Shown: positions 9,455 through 19,461, numbered from the stretch's first letter. The stretch is DNA of 64,000 nucleotides from CAZUSO01 sp964622775 (GCA_964622775.1 CAZUSO010000002.1:81366-145365); one strand, 5' to 3'. The notes: generated by a model not told the origin, from the letters alone. Numbers and translations: made by a program.

Positions 9455-9584
9455 TTGATCTCTTTAAAAGAAAATGAAAAAAGTCTTTGGAAATAAAGAC
9501 GGATGCACAAAAATAACTATTCTGCTATCAGTTAATTCTATTTCATCCGATATTTATGCAAAGAAATGTATAAGTTAATATCTT

Positions 9585-9592
9585 TACTTTTG
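9585..9592 (+). promoter_or_regulatory. Putative -7 box (TACTTTTG) of the MBL/rhodanese gene
   Basis: Matches TAnnTTTG and lies 25 bases upstream of the ATG at 9617. It argues against the further-upstream in-frame ATG at 9566. Confidence 0.45.
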
Positions 9593-9616
9593 CATCTGAT
9601 AATAAAATTTCATTTT

Positions 9617-11023
9617 ATGGTTGTAGAACAGTTATATACCAATTGTCTCAGTGAAGCGGCTTATTTCATAGCCGGCGGGAATGAAGCTGCGGTGATTGAT
9701 CCTTTGCGGGACACAGATGCCTACCTGAAATTAGCCGAAAAGCACCAGGTGAAAATCAAATATATCTTTGAAACGCATTTTCATGCAGACTTTGTAAGCG
9801 GCCATTTAGATTTGGCAAAAAAAACCGGGGCAACTATTATTTACGGCCCTAATGCCGATACCCGATTTGATACCTATACCGCTAAGGATAACGAAACTTT
9901 TTCTTTAGGCGATCTTAGCATTAAGGCATTGCATACACCGGGACATACCCTGGAGAGTACCTGTTATTTACTGTACGATGATCAGGATCAGCCGTATTGT
10001 ATCTTCACCGGCGACACATTGTTCGTTGGCGATGTAGGACGCCCGGATCTGTTCAGTGGAAACCTGAGTAAAGAAGAGCTGGCAGGAATGATGTATGATT
10101 CTCTGAATCAAAAAATCAAGACTTTACCGGATCATGTGGTGGTTTATCCGGCTCATGGCCCGGGCTCCGCATGTGGAAAAAATTTAGGAAAGGAGACATT
10201 CAGTACAATCGGCGAGCAGAAAAAAAGCAATTATGCCATACAGGATCAGACTAAGGAGGAATTTATTCAAAAGGTTACGGATGGCCTGAATGCGCCGCCG
10301 GCTTATTTTCCTTTGAATGCGAAAATGAATTCGGAAGGTTACAGCAGCCTGGATGATCTGATGCAGCAGGGATTACGTCCTTTGTCTGTGGAAGGATTTG
10401 AAGCGGCGCAAAAAGATGGCGCTATCATTCTGGATACCCGTTCTGCCGTGACATTCACACAGGGTTTTGTGCCCGGATCTATCAGCATCGGATTGGACGG
10501 TCGTTTTGCCGAATGGGCCGGAAGCCTCCTGTCTTTTGACAAAAAATATATTTTAGTTACCGATTCGGGCAAAGAAGAAGAAACGTTAATTCGCCTTGCC
10601 CGTGTCGGTCTGGATCGGGTTGCCGGCTATCTTGAAGGTGGCTATGAAGCCTGGAAAGCTGCGGGTAAAACTTCAGATATGATCATTGACGTAGAAGCAG
10701 ATGAACTGGCATTGGATTTACCGCATGATACCCGTTTGCAGATATTAGATGTGCGAAAACCAGCCGAGTTTGATGCCGGTCATGTGCGGGGCGCCGTTAA
10801 TTTGCCCCTGAATATTCTGACTGATACTCTGCAATTGGCGCAGGTCAGCGATGAGCATAACCTGTACATTCACTGTGCGGGCGGTTACCGGAGCGTGATA
10901 GCCGCTTCCCTCTTAAAACGCGAGGGCTTTCACAATATGCGCAATGTGTTGGGCGGCTGGGCTAAAATGAAGACCATTCCTTCGCTTCCCATTGTAACGC
11001 ATAAAGAAGAACGTGTGCAATGA
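9617..11023 (+). CDS. MBL-fold metallohydrolase with two C-terminal rhodanese domains (persulfide dioxygenase-like)
   Basis: Predicted cytoplasmic sulfur-metabolism enzyme. The N-terminal metallo-beta-lactamase domain has the metal motif THFHADFVSGH (about residues 53-63), HTPGHT and the late GPGSACG segment, resembling glyoxalase II/ETHE1-type glutathione persulfide dioxygenases. Two rhodanese modules follow. The first (about 270-360) has no active-site cysteine, while the second has HCAGGYRS with Cys about 420. The start is ATG 9617 (MVVEQLYTNCLSEAAYF). The longer frame from 9566 would add a hydrophobic stretch and runs across the -7 box. It lies upstream of sufS on the same strand with a 350-base repeat-containing gap, so a functional link through persulfide sulfur is plausible but unproven. 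Confidence 0.88.
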   Translation: MVVEQLYTNCLSEAAYFIAGGNEAAVIDPLRDTDAYLKLAEKHQVKIKYIFETHFHADFVSGHLDLAKKTGATIIYGPNADTRFDTYTAKDNETFSLGDLSIKALHTPGHTLESTCYLLYDDQDQPYCIFTGDTLFVGDVGRPDLFSGNLSKEELAGMMYDSLNQKIKTLPDHVVVYPAHGPGSACGKNLGKETFSTIGEQKKSNYAIQDQTKEEFIQKVTDGLNAPPAYFPLNAKMNSEGYSSLDDLMQQGLRPLSVEGFEAAQKDGAIILDTRSAVTFTQGFVPGSISIGLDGRFAEWAGSLLSFDKKYILVTDSGKEEETLIRLARVGLDRVAGYLEGGYEAWKAAGKTSDMIIDVEADELALDLPHDTRLQILDVRKPAEFDAGHVRGAVNLPLNILTDTLQLAQVSDEHNLYIHCAGGYRSVIAASLLKREGFHNMRNVLGGWAKMKTIPSLPIVTHKEERVQ

Positions 11024-11079
11024 ATATTTCCCGAAAGGCAATAATACAGGGCTGTTTCCAATTGGCAATTTGAATGGAG

Positions 11080-11260
11080 TGCCGATGTTCAGGCAGCCGG
11101 GTGCATCTCAAATTGTCGCACCCATGGCTGTTGGTACGGCACAAAATGTAGCGTCAATGTCAATTCCGGAAAAACAGTGGCTGGAAAAATCAATTTTGAT
11201 TAGTCGGGACAAGTTCCCAAAGGGGTATGGTATATTTCGGATTTCCGGAACAGTTATACA
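11080..11260 (-). repeat. Modular intergenic repeat, copy R5 (gap 11024-11377)
   Basis: The 354 bases between the MBL gene and sufS contain no convincing gene. Read on the minus strand, 11143-11085 gives ttgtgccgtaccaacagcc.tgggtgcgaca....gatgcaccc. This matches the 3' end of copy R2 at 22315-22360 (ttttgccgtaccaacaacc..aggtgcgacc...ggatgcaccc). The remainder is not recognisable. Confidence 0.5.
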
Positions 11261-11377
11261 GTGTGTCATTCGGCTCATTATTTTGATGCATTTACAATAC
11301 AGGCGGAAATTGAATTACGCTCGAAAAATTAGGGTCAACGTAGGAAGGCGTAATTTCGCCGGGTAAATTAAAATGAA

Positions 11378-12595
11378 ATGACAGACATCAGTTCCATACG
11401 TGCCGACTTTCCGATTCTGAATGAACAGGTTTATGGCAAAAGTTTAGTGTATCTTGACAATGCGGCAACCACTCAAAAACCTCAACAGGTCATCCATGCG
11501 ATAAGTGAATACTACGAACATTATAACAGCAATGTGCATCGCGGGGTGCATTACATGAGTCAGAAAGCTACCGATGCCCAGGAACAGGCCCGCAAACAGA
11601 TTGCCGGATTTATCCATGCCGCACACAATCACGAAATCATCTTTACGCGCGGAACAACGGAAAGCATTAACCTTGTAGCTTACTCTTTCTGCAAACAATT
11701 TGTACAGGTCGGAGATGAAATCATCATCACCGCTATGGAACACCACAGCAATATTGTACCCTGGCAGATTGCCTGTGAAGACCGCGGCGCTATACTTAAA
11801 GTACTGCCCATAAGCGATTCGGGAGAACTCCTCCTGGATCGGTTGGAAGCGCTCATTACCGAAAAGACACGGCTCATCTCTGCAACCTGGGTATCCAATA
11901 CCCTGGGAACCGTGAATGATGTCAGGCGTATCATTGAACAGGCGCACCGGCATGATATTCCCGTACTGCTGGATGCAGCACAGGCGGTGCAGCACCTGCC
12001 GGTGGATGTACAGGATCTGGATGCTGACTTCCTGGTCTTTTCCGGCCACAAGATATACGGACCTACCGGTATTGGTGTACTATATGGAAAAGAACGATAC
12101 CTGGAAGCTATGCCGCCATATCAGGGTGGAGGCTCGATGATTCGGGATGTGCATTTCAACAAGACAACCTACACCACGCTGCCTTTCAAATTCGAGGCCG
12201 GCACGCCGGATATCGCCGGCATCATAGGTCTCGGCGCTGCAATCCGTTATGTAGAAGCAATAGGCATTGAACATATCCGGCAATATGAGCAGGAGCTGAT
12301 GCAATATGCCACAGAGCAATTAGCGGGGCTTCCCGGACTACGCTTTATTGGTGAAGCCGCAGAAAAGTCCGGAGCCATATCCTTCCTGGTCGGATCGGTA
12401 CATCCTTTTGATTTAGGCGAGTTATTAGACAAACAAGGCATTGCTGTACGAACGGGGCACCATTGCTGCCAGCCGATCATGGATATGTACAGTATCCCCG
12501 GCACTGTACGTGCTTCATTTTCTTTCTATAATACCCGGGAAGAAATCGATCGTTTGAAAGCCGGTGTGGAAAAGGCGCTTACGCTGCTCTCATAA
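11378..12595 (+). CDS. sufS: Cysteine desulfurase, SufS family
   Basis: PLP-dependent enzyme that removes sulfur from cysteine as an enzyme-bound persulfide for Fe-S cluster assembly. Motifs run YLDNAATTQKP, HRGVHYMSQKATD, FTRGTTESINLVA, AMEHHSNIVPW, DAAQAVQHLPVDVQ and FSGHKIYGPTGIGVLYG, with PLP lysine K225. The catalytic loop RTGHHCCQP has Cys363, which aligns with the SufS nucleophile, and a second Cys364 where Ala or Thr is more usual. Length 405 aa is typical. The rest of a suf operon (sufBCD, sufE/U) is not in the window, so this copy is detached. ATG start; repeat-rich DNA flanks both sides. Confidence 0.93.
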   Translation: MTDISSIRADFPILNEQVYGKSLVYLDNAATTQKPQQVIHAISEYYEHYNSNVHRGVHYMSQKATDAQEQARKQIAGFIHAAHNHEIIFTRGTTESINLVAYSFCKQFVQVGDEIIITAMEHHSNIVPWQIACEDRGAILKVLPISDSGELLLDRLEALITEKTRLISATWVSNTLGTVNDVRRIIEQAHRHDIPVLLDAAQAVQHLPVDVQDLDADFLVFSGHKIYGPTGIGVLYGKERYLEAMPPYQGGGSMIRDVHFNKTTYTTLPFKFEAGTPDIAGIIGLGAAIRYVEAIGIEHIRQYEQELMQYATEQLAGLPGLRFIGEAAEKSGAISFLVGSVHPFDLGELLDKQGIAVRTGHHCCQPIMDMYSIPGTVRASFSFYNTREEIDRLKAGVEKALTLLS

Positions 12596-12659
12596 ACAAC
12601 GATAACAGCTATGATTAATGGCAGATACAACTGGCAGACCTCGCGTCACTTCGTATCAT

Positions 12660-12990
12660 TTGGGAGATTTAGCTTCGCCGATATTCAATGCTGCACTACA
12701 TGATTTTAATACCGGTCATGACGTTACATTTTTTGCCATACCGGCGAGCGTATTTGCGATAATCCCCCAATATGTCAAATCACAATTTGAAATGCACCTC
12801 ATCCATAGGGTGTATCCCAGATGTTGCATGTGGTGTAAGGTTTTTGTCATTCCGAAAAGAAAATCCCGGATTACTGCGTAATTCGATAAATTTTACTCCG
12901 GTCGTAATGACGACCGCTTATACGCTTCACCCGTAATGACGATACCTTTTACATTCGGGAGATTGCTCCGGTGCGACAATTTGGGATGTA
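12660..12990 (+). repeat. Modular intergenic repeat, copy R3 (gap 12596-13064)
   Basis: The 469-base stretch between sufS and tRNA-Leu holds no gene. It contains tgggagattt...gatattcaatgctgcactacatgatttta (near 12660-12712), then acattttttgccataccgg, then ccgaaaagaaaatcccggattactgcgtaattcgataaatttta (near 12853-12895). All three are modules of the repeat family also present at 5.0 and 22.2 kb, here in a rotated order. It ends with gtgcgacaatttgggatgtaccc at about 12971. Confidence 0.55.
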
Positions 12991-13040
12991 CCCGTTCCTT
13001 TAGCATCCATAAAAGGATAATTTTTTTAGATAAAAAGTTC

Positions 13041-13048
13041 TATCTTTG
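13041..13048 (+). promoter_or_regulatory. -7 box (TATCTTTG) of tRNA-Leu(UAG)
   Basis: Identical to the -7 box of tRNA-Gly, positioned 17 bases before the tRNA 5' end. Confidence 0.55.
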
Positions 13049-13064
13049 CCGACCTTTTTGAAAA

Positions 13065-13146
13065 GCGGGTGTGGTGAAATTGGTAGACACGCTAGACTTA
13101 GGATCTAGTGCCGCGAGGCATGGGGGTTCGAGTCCCTCCACCCGCA
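13065..13146 (+). tRNA. tRNA-Leu (anticodon UAG)
   Basis: 82-base class II tRNA. Acceptor GCGGGTG pairs perfectly with CACCCGC. Anticodon stem CTAGA/TCTAG has loop CTTAGGA, with TAG at 13099-13101. A variable arm and T-arm GGTTCGAGTCC are present. No encoded CCA. Confidence 0.96.
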
Positions 13147-13151
13147 CTACC

Positions 13152-13178
13152 AACCCTCGTTATTCACGAGGGTTTTTT
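13152..13178 (+). terminator. Rho-independent terminator after tRNA-Leu(UAG)
   Basis: Perfect 9-bp stem AACCCTCGT/ACGAGGGTT with loop TATTC, then a T run. Confidence 0.9.
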
Positions 13179-13219
13179 AAAGCAATATTTTTAGTCTGTA
13201 AAAATCTATTCAATTAAAT

Positions 13220-14593
13220 ATGGCAATGGTAACAAGAGAAAATATCGGTAAGCTTCACGATAAAATCGTGGTGAAAATTTCAAAAGAAGATTATATACCT
13301 TCCTTTGAAAAAGCATTGAAAAATCATGGTAAAAATGCTCAGGTTCCCGGTTTTCGGAAAGGCCATGTTCCCCCCGGAATGATTCGCAAGATGTACGGGC
13401 AGTCCGTGTTTGTTGACGAAGTGTTGCGTACTGTCAATCAGGAGTTGGAAGGCTTTCTGAAAAAAGAGCAGCCGCAAATCTTCGGCCAACCGGTAGCCAT
13501 GCCCACCGAACAAGCCCTGCAATTTGACATGGCTCAGCCAGCTGATTTTGAATTTCCTTTTGAGATTGGCCTGAAACCGGATTTTGACATAACGCCCTTA
13601 CAAACGAAGAAGGGCGGGCTTACCAGAAATATAGTTACAGCAGATGATAAAATGCTGGATGAAGAGATAGAGCGCCTCCGCATTTCCGCGGCTCCTGTGG
13701 AAGATGCTGAAACCCTTGAAGCAAAAGAGGATATCGCTTATATTGATTATGTAGCTATTGATGAAAACGGAGCGGAGATTCCAGGTACCGCCTGCCAGGA
13801 AACAATAACTCTGGAAAACTTGCCGGAAAAATTACAGGAACAATTAATAGGTAAAGCAATCAAAACCTCTATTACTTTCATTCCCTCGGAAGAGTACAAC
13901 CCCGATAAACTTTCGGAATTTATAACAGATGTTCTGAAGCAGGATCCGGAAGACGAAGCCGTTAAAAATAGTCCTTATAGGCTGACATTATCTAAAATAA
14001 GGCACAGAACACGCATGGAGACAGATGAGCACTTTTTTGAAAAAATATTCCCAGGAATGGAAGTCAGGACCGAAGCGGATTTTAGAGCACATCTGAAGGA
14101 AGACTTAAACAAGCAGTTAACCCATCTTGGTAAAGACCGGCTGCAAAATGAAATCTTTGAAATACTGGTACATGAAACACCTATTGAATTGCCGGTTGAT
14201 TTCCTAAAAACATGGCTTCAGAAAGGGGAAGAAAGCACCAGGACCGCAGAAGAGGTGGAACAGGAATACCCGGGATTTGAACATCAGTTGCGCTGGACTT
14301 TAATCTCCGACAAACTGATTAGGGAATACAATCTTGACGTAAGCTATGAAGAGGTTACCAATGAACTTAAAGCCAGAATATTGAGCCATCTCGGCATGGA
14401 ACCGGACAACGATGTTCCATGGATGGATGCCTATTTAGAACGGATGATGAAAGAGGAAAAGACGGTAGATGAAACCTTCAGACGTTTATTGTTTGGCAAA
14501 CTCTTTGATAAGTTGGAAGCGGAACTGGAAGTAAAAGAACAAGAAATCAACTACGAAGATTTTACCAGGCTTCCGGAAGCACATCATCATTAA
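13220..14593 (+). CDS. tig: Trigger factor
   Basis: Ribosome-associated chaperone for nascent chains. The N-terminal domain carries the ribosome-docking signature GFRKGHVPPGMIRKMYG (about residues 44-60). A weakly conserved central PPIase-like segment (about 155-245) and a helical C-terminal chaperone domain follow. The PPIase part looks divergent, as is usual in Bacteroidota, so prolyl isomerase activity is doubtful. Length 457 aa is typical. ATG 13220 is taken as start; ATG 13226 is two codons in and equally possible. The protein ends with a His-rich tail (EAHHH). A terminator lies 30 bases downstream, and clpP/clpX are not adjacent here. Confidence 0.92.
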   Translation: MAMVTRENIGKLHDKIVVKISKEDYIPSFEKALKNHGKNAQVPGFRKGHVPPGMIRKMYGQSVFVDEVLRTVNQELEGFLKKEQPQIFGQPVAMPTEQALQFDMAQPADFEFPFEIGLKPDFDITPLQTKKGGLTRNIVTADDKMLDEEIERLRISAAPVEDAETLEAKEDIAYIDYVAIDENGAEIPGTACQETITLENLPEKLQEQLIGKAIKTSITFIPSEEYNPDKLSEFITDVLKQDPEDEAVKNSPYRLTLSKIRHRTRMETDEHFFEKIFPGMEVRTEADFRAHLKEDLNKQLTHLGKDRLQNEIFEILVHETPIELPVDFLKTWLQKGEESTRTAEEVEQEYPGFEHQLRWTLISDKLIREYNLDVSYEEVTNELKARILSHLGMEPDNDVPWMDAYLERMMKEEKTVDETFRRLLFGKLFDKLEAELEVKEQEINYEDFTRLPEAHHH

Positions 14594-14623
14594 TTATAAT
14601 AATTCTGAATATTCTTTATTAAA

Positions 14624-14650
14624 AACTGCCGGGATAGCGGCAGTTTTTTC
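14624..14650 (+). terminator. Rho-independent terminator after tig
   Basis: AACTGCCG / CGGCAGTT stem with a GGATAG-type loop and T6. Confidence 0.85.
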
Positions 14651-14891
14651 ATGTCAGCCCAACCTAATCCGCTTAGTACCCGTTTATAGTTTATTAAAAC
14701 TATGCCCTGCTAAATTGAACGCTGAGGATCATTTTGAGGCTTATTTGAAAATTTTATGAAAAATTTTTCCGCTTTAAGATTAAAATAATCTATAGAAACA
14801 ATAAATTGTGCCTGTAATCTCATAAATCGTACTTTTAATACAAAAAAATCACTTGCGTTAACATTACTTATTGTCTGTAAATCAAAAAAGA

Positions 14892-17800
14892 ATGAATAAA
14901 TACTACAAAAAACCTCTGCAATGCTTAACAATTATTTTTATCATCCTGTTAATTTGTATAAGCAACATTTCAGAGGCAACCACTTGTGAGAATGCAATTG
15001 GTATTACGCTGCCGGTTGCAGCCGGCACACCTGTTGCCTGCGGTACAGGTAATGATATTACCAGTAGCAATTCAGCCACTTGTGGATACATAGACTACCT
15101 GGGTGGACAGGAAGCGCTGTATGTGTTTGTGGCGGATGGAAGCGGCAATATAACCATCGAATATTCCGGACAGGAATATTCCGGTATTTTTGTTTTTGAT
15201 GGCTGCCCGTCCGGCGGCGCAGCCTGTATTGGTGCTACTGCAAGTGAACTGACTTCACAGTCTTTGACGGTCGCTGTTACCGCCGGGCAAACTTATTACG
15301 TAATGTTTGATACGTGGCCTTTCCCTGACAGCCCTTGTCCGGGCACATTCTCGATAACGGCGCCTCCATCTGCTCCGGCATGCAACGGAATACCGGGTCC
15401 GGTTATGGTTTCAGGTCCTGCATCCGTATGTGGAGGTACCGGATTTTCTCTTGCACTTTCCGGCGTTCCGGCAGAAAGCGGTTATACTTTTCAATGGTAC
15501 AGCAGCCCTTCCGGAGCAGGAACCTTTACTCCCATTGCAAATGCCATTTATTCCGGAGCAGGATTATCTCAAGATGCTCCTACCGATTATTATTGCATAA
15601 TGACCTGCACCGCATCAGGTCAGAATGTTACCTCCAATACGTTTACGGTAAATATGAATACCGCTGAAAACTGCCTCTGTATTCCACAATACGAAGACGG
15701 CTGTTTATTTGGTGCGGAAATTGAACACTTCAGTCTGGCATCCATTAACAATATGACGGCAGGCAATTGTAGCAACTCACCTGCAGGTTACAGTGATTTC
15801 ACGACTATCAGTACCAACCTGATGCAAGGACTAAGTTATGACGCCTCAATTACCGTTGGAAACTATGGAGATGCCGGCGTGTCCGTCTGGATTGACATGA
15901 ATGACAACGGCGTTTTTGAATCTATAGAACGAATCGGCTTTGTAGAATATATTGCCTGGACGGGAAGCAGCGTTTCTGCTACCTTTCCAATAGATATCCC
16001 TTTGACAGCTCCCGTTGGTATTCACAGAATGCGGGTAAGAATGGGTGAATATGAGCAGGGATCAACCCTCAGTCCTTGTAATATTATCTGGTCGGGTGAA
16101 TCAGAAGATTATTCTGTGAATATCATACCTGCTGTTTATTGTGCAGGCGCACCTACTGCGGGAATAGCGTCAGGACCTGCAACCGTTTGCGCAATGAATC
16201 CATTTACCTTATCGCTTAGCGGCCAGACCGTAGCAGTCAGCATCGTGGTTCAATGGCAGGAATCTCCCGCCGGCGCTAACACCTGGACTGATATTGCCGG
16301 TGCAATCAGCCTGAACTATAATTATGCTGCCGGCATTTCAGAACCCATGGATTTCCGCTGTATCGTTACCTGTGATGCGAGCGGACAAAGTGCAACCAGC
16401 AATGTTATCTCCATTGGACTCAATGCAGCATTGGATTGCTATTGCATTCCGGACTATGAGAACGGCTGTATGTACGGATATGAAATTACGAATGTCGCTT
16501 TAGAAAGTATAGACAATAACAGCACGGGAAATTGCAATTTTGATCCGGCAGGCTATTCTGATTATACTTATCTCAGCACTGACTTAATGCAGGGAGTCAG
16601 CTACGTTTCCACTATTAACGTTACTACGGATGCCTGGACGACATTAGGGATATCGCTATGGATTGATCTCAACGATGACGGGTTCTTTGATGCCTCAGAA
16701 CGGCTTGGCATCTTTCCAATTGTAATGGAAAACGGTACCACCACTACCACCAATATCGACATTTCCAATACAGCGCCTGTGGGTCTGCATCGTATGCGGG
16801 TAAGAATGGTTGCGTATGAATCGGGCGCAACACTTGATCCCTGTGCGTTCTACTGGGATGGGGAAGCAGAAGATTATATGGTGAATATCATTCCGCAACC
16901 GGATTGCGGAACGGTTACTTTTCCCTTGGATGTTGCAGCTAATTCCGCACCAACCAGCCTGTGTGGAAGCGGAGATCTCACCCTTTCGCTGAATCAGGTA
17001 ATGCCTGTTGCGACGGGCATTACCTACCAATGGCAAAGTGCTGCAACCGAAACCGGGACTTATACTGACATCGGCACGGAAAGCAGTTCGCCATCCTTAT
17101 CTTATAATACCTCCAGCTCCAACTGGTATGTTTGCCAGGTTAAGTGCAACGGAAGCACCATCCTTACTTCGGCGCCGGTATATGTGGAAGCTGTAGGTGT
17201 AGAACTGCCGGTAGCTAACGAAGGACAACATTGCGGCCCGGGAGAAGTCATGCTAACCGGAACCGTTTCTTCAGGAACAATTTTCTGGTATGAAAATTCC
17301 ATTGGCGGTACTCCGGTAGCGACGGGAAATACGTTTATAACACCCGTATTGAGCGCTACAACCACTTATTACGTAGCAGCCGGTGTATTCCCGTCAATAT
17401 ATGCAGCCGTGGGTGCCGGAAGCTCCAGTGCCAATACCGGCGATGTAAGCCCTTTCACTTACAATGCAGGCGGGTATAAACATCAGTATATTATTCCGGC
17501 CAGTGAATTAATTGCCATGGGTGCTACTGCCGGAACCATCAACAGCATTGGGGTGGATGTGGTTAACAATTCGTCCAATATGATATTTAACGACTTTTCT
17601 GTATATGCCGGAACAACCGGCGCTACACAATTTACCGGAAGTTGGATTTCCGGTCTGACCAATGTTTTCAACGCTACAAATTATCAACCAACAACCGGTA
17701 TTAATACGTTTACATTTAGCACTTCCATACCATGGGACGGCGCTTCCAATATTGTTATTCAAACTTGCTTCAACAATCAGGATGGGGGCAATGTCTCGGT

Positions 17801-18920
17801 TAGCGTTAAAAACGATGCAACTGGTTCCCCTGCTCATATTTACGGGTTCAGCTATAGTTCTACAAATGATCAGTGCGATATAACGGATAACGGCCCTTAC
17901 CAGCAAAACCGCAGGCCACAGTTTTATTTTGATATTACGGGTTGTGAGACAACACGCCAACCGGTCAATGCCTATATCCGGGATATCCCGGTTGTGGATT
18001 TAGGGCCGGATGAATCCGTTTGTGGGGATGCCAGCCAGCAACTTACGATGAATGCCGGAAATCCGGGTAGCACTTACCTTTGGGATGACGGCAGCAGCAA
18101 TCAGACCAGAACGATTTCCCAGTCAGGGACTTATTATGTTTCCGTTACTAATGAATACGGATGCGTGGCTTCCGATACCACGCATAAAGATCTCCTGCTT
18201 TCCCCATTGGTGAATTTGGGAAATGACACTACCATTTGCGACGGGGTGGCGCTGACATTAAATGCCGGCGACCAGGGTGTGTCCTATTACTGGAACACCG
18301 GTGAAACAACGCCTGAGATTACGGTGGATCTCTCCGGTCAGTACGTAGTAATCGTAACCAATGCCGGAAATTGTGCTGTTGCGGATACGATTAATGTAGC
18401 GGTAAATGGTGAAATGCCCTCTATTGACGCAATCCTCGTGACTAATGCAGGCCCATACACCTTCAATTTTGATACTTACAATGCTGAAGGAAATATCCTG
18501 GAATACACTTGGGATTTTGGAGATGAAACACCGGTGAGCCATTCACTCAGTCCAACCCATACCTATGAAACCTCCGGCAATTATTCCGTTACGCTAACCC
18601 TGACTACGGCAGACTGCGGATTGCTAAGCTACTATACCTCTATCCATATAGTGGGTATCGGAGACATTACGGTAGATGACAATACTCTGAAAGTTTTTCC
18701 GAACCCGGCGAAAGAAACCATTACGATTGAAAATAACGGTAATTTCTCTATAGAGGAATTGTCGGTAATCAATACGCTGGGTCAGGTGGTTCATACCGAA
18801 AAATCAGTCCGTCCGCATACGCATACGCTTAATCTCTCCGGCTATGCAAATGGTCTTTATTCTATACGAATAAAAACAGATCATGGCGTTGTTACCCGGA
18901 AATTTGAAGTGCTAAAATAA
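14892..18920 (+). CDS. Large secreted GEVED/Ig-like/PKD protein with T9SS type A sorting domain
   Basis: 1342-residue surface or secreted protein. A signal peptide (residues about 1-28, hydrophobic IIFIILLICISNISEA) leads into a CUB-like/pre-peptidase-like N-terminal region (VFVADGSGNITIEYSG). Ig-like modules alternate with two GEVED domains (around SVWIDMNDNGVFES... and SLWIDLNDDGFFDAS..., each ending GE[SA]EDY.VNII). Further Ig-like cysteine-rich modules and a PKD domain (YTWDFGDETPV...HTYETSGNYSVTL) follow. The C-terminal T9SS domain begins LKVFPNPAKETITIEN and ends with RKFEVLK. It is probably exported through the type IX system and anchored or released, with a role in adhesion or matrix (inference). 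The start is ATG 14892; an upstream TTG at 14871 would precede a normal signal peptide and is less likely. Single-gene unit with its own terminator. Confidence 0.88.
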   Translation: MNKYYKKPLQCLTIIFIILLICISNISEATTCENAIGITLPVAAGTPVACGTGNDITSSNSATCGYIDYLGGQEALYVFVADGSGNITIEYSGQEYSGIFVFDGCPSGGAACIGATASELTSQSLTVAVTAGQTYYVMFDTWPFPDSPCPGTFSITAPPSAPACNGIPGPVMVSGPASVCGGTGFSLALSGVPAESGYTFQWYSSPSGAGTFTPIANAIYSGAGLSQDAPTDYYCIMTCTASGQNVTSNTFTVNMNTAENCLCIPQYEDGCLFGAEIEHFSLASINNMTAGNCSNSPAGYSDFTTISTNLMQGLSYDASITVGNYGDAGVSVWIDMNDNGVFESIERIGFVEYIAWTGSSVSATFPIDIPLTAPVGIHRMRVRMGEYEQGSTLSPCNIIWSGESEDYSVNIIPAVYCAGAPTAGIASGPATVCAMNPFTLSLSGQTVAVSIVVQWQESPAGANTWTDIAGAISLNYNYAAGISEPMDFRCIVTCDASGQSATSNVISIGLNAALDCYCIPDYENGCMYGYEITNVALESIDNNSTGNCNFDPAGYSDYTYLSTDLMQGVSYVSTINVTTDAWTTLGISLWIDLNDDGFFDASERLGIFPIVMENGTTTTTNIDISNTAPVGLHRMRVRMVAYESGATLDPCAFYWDGEAEDYMVNIIPQPDCGTVTFPLDVAANSAPTSLCGSGDLTLSLNQVMPVATGITYQWQSAATETGTYTDIGTESSSPSLSYNTSSSNWYVCQVKCNGSTILTSAPVYVEAVGVELPVANEGQHCGPGEVMLTGTVSSGTIFWYENSIGGTPVATGNTFITPVLSATTTYYVAAGVFPSIYAAVGAGSSSANTGDVSPFTYNAGGYKHQYIIPASELIAMGATAGTINSIGVDVVNNSSNMIFNDFSVYAGTTGATQFTGSWISGLTNVFNATNYQPTTGINTFTFSTSIPWDGASNIVIQTCFNNQDGGNVSVSVKNDATGSPAHIYGFSYSSTNDQCDITDNGPYQQNRRPQFYFDITGCETTRQPVNAYIRDIPVVDLGPDESVCGDASQQLTMNAGNPGSTYLWDDGSSNQTRTISQSGTYYVSVTNEYGCVASDTTHKDLLLSPLVNLGNDTTICDGVALTLNAGDQGVSYYWNTGETTPEITVDLSGQYVVIVTNAGNCAVADTINVAVNGEMPSIDAILVTNAGPYTFNFDTYNAEGNILEYTWDFGDETPVSHSLSPTHTYETSGNYSVTLTLTTADCGLLSYYTSIHIVGIGDITVDDNTLKVFPNPAKETITIENNGNFSIEELSVINTLGQVVHTEKSVRPHTHTLNLSGYANGLYSIRIKTDHGVVTRKFEVLK

Positions 18921-18938
18921 TCTTCTTAAAACAATGCT

Positions 18939-18976
18939 CAAAAGGCTGTTCCAAAAACCGGGCAGCCTTTTGCTTT
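18939..18976 (+). terminator. Rho-independent terminator after the GEVED protein
   Basis: Perfect 10-bp stem CAAAAGGCTG/CAGCCTTTTG, 14-base loop, then CTTTTA. Confidence 0.75.
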
Positions 18977-19104
18977 TATCAATGCACGGAAAATTCGTTT
19001 CCAAAAACAAGAGTTATTATACTGTTCCCCCTAATTCATGATGTGATGACAGTCTGATACGCGTCTGTTGTCATTTCCATTGGCAAACGAACTACGGAGA
19101 TCTT

Positions 19105-19335
19105 GTAGTACTAAAATTCTGATCAAGTTCCGCTGTAACCTGGTATATTCTTAGTTGTGACGAAAAAAATGTGATGCCATTTTACGTGCGGCAAAAAATG
19201 TGGCATCACGACTGAAATGAAAATCATGTAGCGTAACGGAGTGATTTTAATAGAGTGGAGCATTAAAAATCGGTGAAGCCCAATACCCCAGGAGGGTCGT
19301 GAGGGGACAATGCAGGATGTGATGACGACACAAGG
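19105..19335 (-). repeat. Modular intergenic repeat, copy R4 (gap 18978-19461)
   Basis: The gap of ~480 bases has no gene. Read on the minus strand it contains ttaatgctccactctatta, then cgctacatgattttcatttcagt, then gccacattttttgccgc, then cgtcacaactaagaat...gatcagaatttt. These are the same modules as copy R2 at 22.1-22.3 kb but in a different order. There is also an internal inverted pair, gtgatgccattttacgtgcggcaaaaaatgtggcatcac (about 19170-19208). Confidence 0.55.
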
Positions 19336-19449
19336 AAGGAGGTGAAAACTTCTTGAAGAGAATGACGAAAAGAAGTGTGCCGTCATTGTAATGCAAAGAT
19401 TTGGGAGGTATCCGGATGTACCGCCTGACAGAATAATAAAAAAATCGTT

Positions 19450-19457
19450 TATTTTTG
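19450..19457 (+). promoter_or_regulatory. Putative -7 box (TATTTTTG) four bases before the GldE-like start codon
   Basis: Matches TAnnTTTG and ends 4 bases before ATG 19462. If used, the transcript would be leaderless. Confidence 0.35.
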
Positions 19458-19461
19458 GGTC

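Noticed and set aside
11444..12049. 201-codon minus-strand frame opposite sufS
   Set aside because: sufS is unmistakable on the plus strand, and the antisense frame shows no domain.
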